Part shown: piece after piece, positions 21,783 through 24,567 of the stretch | How the letters are laid out: the number at the start of each line of letters is the position of its first letter | Numbering within the stretch: position 1 is the stretch's first letter | Origin: a virus | Strand: one strand, 5' to 3' | Length of the DNA: 24,567 nt | IMG/VR virus record: IMGVR_UViG_3300045999_001790 | Coordinates: 1 to 24,567 of that record | The notes under the pieces: model-generated | What the model was told of the DNA's origin: nothing | The model's database searches: none | What the model saw: only the letters and a program-made list of their open reading frames with translations | Translations under genes and position numbers: made by a program

Positions 21783-22105
21783 CACTTGCCCCCGATGGCT
21801 TCTTCAATACGTTTCAATAACAGCGCGTCAGTAGTGCGCCCATCAAACTTGATCCCAAGTTCACGGGCTTTCAATTCCAACTCCTCGCGCGTCACTGGTG
21901 AATCATCCACTGATTCCGTGGAATCGTCCACAGATTTTGATGGATTCAGGAATGCATCCACGGCCGTGACAAGGCTCTCGCTCCATCCATCGGCCAGCAG
22001 ATGCTCAAGTTGTTTCGAGTCTTCAGCGACGGCAGAACTATATGTGGTGCCACTCGGCCCGAAATTGGCTCCTGGGCAACGATAGACAAAAACAGGGAAC
22101 TCCAT
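21782..22105 (-). CDS. Head-region protein with C-terminal HeH/LEM-like domain
   Basis: The product is 107 aa. The N-terminal half (FPVFVYRCPGANFGPSGTTY; LEHLLADGWSESLVTAVDA) is a short phage module in which 'll..GW..s...a' is conserved. The C-terminal 35 residues (TREELELKARELGIKFDGRT; LLLKRIEEAIGGK) fit a HeH/LEM-type helix-extended-helix domain as seen in phage head proteins, where it may bind DNA or protein. In between is an acidic repeat (SVDDSTESVDDS). The stop/start overlaps on both sides are ATGA. I chose the ATG at 22105. Confidence 0.82.
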   Translation of the reverse strand: MEFPVFVYRCPGANFGPSGTTYSSAVAEDSKQLEHLLADGWSESLVTAVDAFLNPSKSVDDSTESVDDSPVTREELELKARELGIKFDGRTTDALLLKRIEEAIGGK

Positions 22106-22275
22106 CACTTGCCTTTTTTGGACGGTGCCTTGCTAGGCTTGCCTGCCTTCGTCGCAGCAGTGCGAGCGGTTGAGAGTGCAATCGCCACAGCTTGTTTTTG
22201 TGGCTTACCAGCCTTCATTTCCTTAGAAATGTTGGAGCTGATCGTCTTCTGGCTATAACCTTTTTTGAGCGGCAT
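22105..22275 (-). CDS. DUF6496-like small basic peptide
   Basis: The product is 56 aa: [36 protein letters not shown], and a Lys-rich tail. The pattern PLKKG.S..TIS.NI......GKPQ.QAVAIAL..AR is the DUF6496 signature, common in phage structural clusters, of unknown function. A strongly basic peptide could bind DNA in the head, but this is speculation. GGAGCAAGTGAA precedes the ATG (22275). The stop overlaps the next start (ATGA). Confidence 0.88.
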   Translation of the reverse strand: MPLKKGYSQKTISSNISKEMKAGKPQKQAVAIALSTARTAATKAGKPSKAPSKKGK

Positions 22276-22285
22276 TTCACTTGCT

Positions 22286-22316
22286 CCATAAGAAGCCCGA
22301 GGATCGCTCCCCGGGC
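22286..22316 (-). terminator. Probable intrinsic terminator downstream of decoration-like gene
   Basis: On the minus strand GCCCGGGG (22316-22309) pairs with CCTCGGGC (22302-22295) around AGCGAT, with one G-U pair, followed by TTCTTAT. The T-tract is imperfect, so it is probably partial, reducing transcription into downstream tail genes. Confidence 0.6.
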
Positions 22317-22328
22317 CAGGTTTACAGC

Positions 22329-22943
22329 TTAGGCAATACGATAAACAACAAACGTATCAGCAGCGGTCTTGCGAACGCGGAAGCGAGCAGGAGCGCCAGC
22401 GGTGCCAGCGGTAGCAGGTGCGCCAACGATGGTCACGTTAGTGTTAACGGTGATCGTCAAAGCAAAAGCAGCCAGGGTCACAAGCGAGAAGTCGAAGCTA
22501 TCACCAATTGCAAACTCGGAAGCCGCATCAAGAGCAGCGCCGGTGGGCAATTGAATGTTGCGACCAGCGGTAGGCGTAGCAGTCACGATGCCGCTCAAAA
22601 GAGCGGCAGGAGTGAAGGCCATGGAACCGCCGTCAGTGATGTTGGTAGGATCGCCTTGGACTTGATTGTTAAGACGGCCTTGCTGCACCTGGGGTGCCGT
22701 TCCAACTTCGAAATAAACTTGTTGACTGCCAGTCGACTCAACAACGATGGTTGCGCCAGAGGCATATGGACCAAAAACGGTTTGGCCATTGCGCACCGTT
22801 CCAATCAAAGTCGTTTGGTCTGGGTAGTTAGGGAACCCGATGGTACGGGAAACCTGAGCCTCGCCCTGAGTGAACACAGCAATAGATTCGCCAGATGGAA
22901 TAGTGACGGTGGCTTCGCCATTCACTGCAACAAAGTTAGACAT
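22329..22943 (-). CDS. Head decoration/fibre-like protein
   Basis: The product is 204 aa, mostly beta. The N-terminus ([61 protein letters not shown]) and the C-terminus ([69 protein letters not shown]) are typical of phage head decoration or head-fibre proteins. It follows the coat gene, where decoration genes often lie. It has its own AAAGGAAAATC ribosome-binding site and is separated from the coat gene by a terminator, suggesting a lower expression level than coat. Confidence 0.82.
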   Translation of the reverse strand: MSNFVAVNGEATVTIPSGESIAVFTQGEAQVSRTIGFPNYPDQTTLIGTVRNGQTVFGPYASGATIVVESTGSQQVYFEVGTAPQVQQGRLNNQVQGDPTNITDGGSMAFTPAALLSGIVTATPTAGRNIQLPTGAALDAASEFAIGDSFDFSLVTLAAFALTITVNTNVTIVGAPATAGTAGAPARFRVRKTAADTFVVYRIA

Positions 22944-22964
22944 GATTTTCCTTTCTGAATTTTG

Positions 22965-22986
22965 AAAAGGCCGGGATGACCCGGCC
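22965..22986 (-). terminator. Intrinsic terminator directly downstream of coat gene
   Basis: On the minus strand GGCCGGG (22986-22980) and CCCGGCC (22975-22969) form a perfect 7-bp GC stem with a TCAT loop, followed by TTTTC (22968-22964). It is 10 bases after the coat stop and before the decoration ribosome-binding site. It must be leaky or antiterminated, because the downstream genes lack another visible start point. Confidence 0.82.
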
Positions 22987-22995
22987 AGTTATATC

Positions 22996-24270
22996 TTAGG
23001 TCTGCGAGAACATGATCACGCCGGACATCTCGGGCTGCTTGTTCACAACGCCGAAAAGGGTATCCAGACGATACTTGGTCTTCATGGTGTTAATGTCGTA
23101 TTGCTTCTGCATGACCAGTTCGATACCTTGGTCAGTAGATGCACGCATCACAGCAGCGCCAGCGTCAGAAGGAACAGCATAGCGGCCAGGCAAGATTTCC
23201 AGGCTATCACGCTGCCAGAATGGGTTCACAAAGTTGCTGACCGTGTTCAAGAACACGATAGAAGCATTGGAAGCCGTAGAGGTTGCAACACAGTTTTGAT
23301 ACTGAACTTCAGCATCGGTGCCACCTTGAGCGGTAATCAGGGGTGGGCTGATGACCAGGGTGGTAGAGCTTGGCACAGAGATGACGCGGAAGGTCTTCAA
23401 CTGGCCGGTATCGCCCTTAGTGATGTGATGCACAGCATTGATGCCAGCAATCGTGAACGCATCGCCAGCGGCCACGTTGGTCGTGCTGGAAATGGTGATC
23501 GTCTGGAAGCGGTTATCAACGTTTGAGGTTTCACCGGTAGCAGCGACAGAGGTGGCCTTAGGAACGTAGTAATTACCAGCAGACACGCGGGTGTCAACGG
23601 TCAGACCTGCACCGCCAGCGGCCGCAGCCTTGCGGTTAGCATAGTCAAACTTATAGGTGCCGAAGCTTGCCATCTCGCCGACGAATGCCTTGCGCAGTGC
23701 GCGATCACTGATCTCGTTACCGAAAGAGCGGGAAGCCTTCGAAAGGTCGTTAGCCATGCCGTTGTAGTCGCGGGTGGACAGGGCAAGGAAACGGTCGTAA
23801 GAGGGAACACCTTGCTCGTTCATGATAGCTTCGCACTGTGCGACATCATCAAAGCCGGAGGCAGCAGAAGTGCGCTTCACGAACAGGGTGCCTTGATTGG
23901 CGGCCACGTTCATGATTGCAACGTTGATGTCAGAGGCCAGCTTTTGCTTGGCAGCGTCACCGAGGCGACCCTCTTGCATGCTGTCACGCAATTCGGTTGC
24001 GGTCATGACCCAGGGGACAGACTTGCTAAAACCGATGGTGGCAGGCACAGACAATTGGGTGAAGTCGTCAAAGTTGGACGACATATCGGTGCCACTGTAA
24101 GAAGTGGCAATGTAAGGCTGGGGACGCCAGATAACGTTGTTTGTACGCTCCATCATCGTTTGATCGGTGCGGTACACAGATACGTTTTTGCTCAAAACCA
24201 GAGCATCTTGAAAGCCTTCAAGGATGTCCTCGAACGCGACCCGTTCTTCTTTCGAAAATGAATTAGCCAT
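22996..24270 (-). CDS. Major capsid (coat) protein, P22-type
   Basis: The product is 424 aa (P22 coat is 430). Seen: N-terminal arm and helix (FEDILEGFQDALVLSKNVSV, YRTDQTMMERTNNVIWRPQP), HK97-fold core (VPATIGFSKSVPWVMTATEL, AIMNVAANQGTLFV, SYDRFLALSTRDYNGMAND, RKAFVGEMASFGTYKFD), an inserted beta-rich domain at about 240-360 (TITISSTTNVAAGDAFTIAG, TKGDTGQLKTFRVISV) equivalent to the P22 I-domain, and the C-terminal MKTKYRLDTLFGVVNKQPEM. It assembles around scaffold into the T=7 type procapsid. AAGGAAATATC precedes the ATG. Confidence 0.95.
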   Translation of the reverse strand: MANSFSKEERVAFEDILEGFQDALVLSKNVSVYRTDQTMMERTNNVIWRPQPYIATSYSGTDMSSNFDDFTQLSVPATIGFSKSVPWVMTATELRDSMQEGRLGDAAKQKLASDINVAIMNVAANQGTLFVKRTSAASGFDDVAQCEAIMNEQGVPSYDRFLALSTRDYNGMANDLSKASRSFGNEISDRALRKAFVGEMASFGTYKFDYANRKAAAAGGAGLTVDTRVSAGNYYVPKATSVAATGETSNVDNRFQTITISSTTNVAAGDAFTIAGINAVHHITKGDTGQLKTFRVISVPSSTTLVISPPLITAQGGTDAEVQYQNCVATSTASNASIVFLNTVSNFVNPFWQRDSLEILPGRYAVPSDAGAAVMRASTDQGIELVMQKQYDINTMKTKYRLDTLFGVVNKQPEMSGVIMFSQT

Positions 24271-24285
24271 GATATTTCCTTAAGT

Positions 24286-24567
24286 TTAGTTGCGCTTCTG
24301 CCGACGATATTCCATGACCTTTGTATAGTCACCAGTTCGCTCAGCTTCTGCGCGAAGCCTATTGAGTGTTGAATCAACCGACGCCGAAGATACTACACGC
24401 CCAGAATTCTGAACGATTTTCTCCGGTGCCGGAGCTGACTTGCGATTGCTTACTTTCAAATCTTTCTCCAGTCGCGCAACCGCGAAAGCAAATTCCACAG
24501 GATCACTGAGTTTTGCAAGTTCTGCGGCCTTCTTTGGGTTTTTGCCAAGAGCGTACACCAACAGAGC
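24286..24567 (-). CDS. Scaffolding protein, C-terminal part (5' end outside window)
   Basis: The frame is open from the window's right edge to the TAA at 24286-24288, giving the last 93 residues. It is helical (LVYALGKNPKKAAELAKLSD; VEFAFAVARLEKDLKV), then a linker rich in Ser/Pro/Ala (SNRKSAPAPEKIV), then a basic C-terminal helix (LNRLRAEAERTGDYTKVMEY, RRQKRN). A charged C-terminal helix following a flexible linker is what binds coat in P22-type scaffolds, and the position just before coat agrees. No in-window start codon is needed; the apparent TTG at 24561 is internal. Confidence 0.83.
   Translation of the reverse strand, partial: ALLVYALGKNPKKAAELAKLSDPVEFAFAVARLEKDLKVSNRKSAPAPEKIVQNSGRVVSSASVDSTLNRLRAEAERTGDYTKVMEYRRQKRN

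Noticed and set aside
22281-22958. 225-codon open frame on the + strand across terminators and the decoration gene
   Set aside because: It spans two hairpins and is antisense to a gene with a good ribosome-binding site. The translation is low-complexity and looks like a shadow.
23812-24261. 149-codon + strand frame opposite the coat gene
   Set aside because: It lies entirely inside the coat gene in antisense, is His/Gly/Val-rich, and has no family features.
1-24567. tRNA genes, CRISPR arrays, insertion sequences, attachment sites
   Set aside because: None could be recognised by reading. The window is almost fully occupied by phage genes, leaving no gap large enough for such elements.

Overview
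The window is about 24.6 kb of a tailed-phage genome of the P22-like (short-tailed, podovirus) morphotype, either a free phage or a prophage fragment. The evidence is a P22-type coat protein, scaffold C-terminus, gp4-like tail accessory factor, gp10-like DNA stabilisation protein, gp7-like ejection protein, a very large SLT-domain ejection protein and a tailspike with a P22-like head-binding domain, in P22 order. The early genes (HTPGPW protein, CxxC proteins, a Dcm-like methylase, DUF6378, VRR-NUC) resemble phages of Burkholderiales and related Betaproteobacteria. That host guess is an inference; the lysis genes fit a Gram-negative host. I see no integrase, repressor, DNA polymerase, terminase or portal in the window. 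Terminase and portal would be expected just beyond the right end.

Layout. Positions 1-6634 (+ strand) hold a tightly packed early operon of about 19 genes, most of them linked by ATGA-type stop/start overlaps. In order these are: a cysteine-cluster protein (partial), seven very small accessory proteins including an exported one, a winged-helix-like DNA-binding protein, a C5 cytosine methyltransferase, a DECH-box helicase with a zinc ribbon, a second cysteine-cluster protein, a coiled-coil miniprotein (TTG start), a VRR-NUC nuclease, a DUF6378 protein and a Cys-rich one-TM peptide. Positions 24567-6590 (- strand) hold the late operon, read leftward: scaffold (partial), coat, head decoration-like protein, DUF6496 peptide, HeH/LEM-domain protein, gp4-like, small virion protein, 746-aa fibre-like protein, two small proteins, gp10-like, needle-like protein with a C1q-like knob, three small virion-associated proteins, the gp7/gp20/gp16-like ejection set, tailspike, then a TM/coiled-coil protein, 3TM holin and GH24 endolysin. 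The two operons converge and overlap by 45 bp. There is no gene-free stretch longer than 60 bp.

The most unusual observation is in the methyltransferase gene. The last ~200 bp read as a recognisable phage cytosine-methylase C-terminus in two different frames: frame A gives motif IX/X (TGNGQVP), and the +1 frame gives the HTPTTK...EWLMGWPIGW ending. The +1 frame stops exactly at the base before the helicase start codon. Other points of interest are three separate proteins sharing a CxxC...C..F/W...C cluster, a probable tail needle carrying a jelly-roll knob, sharp base-composition changes that delimit the receptor and ejection module, and a strong terminator directly behind the coat gene.
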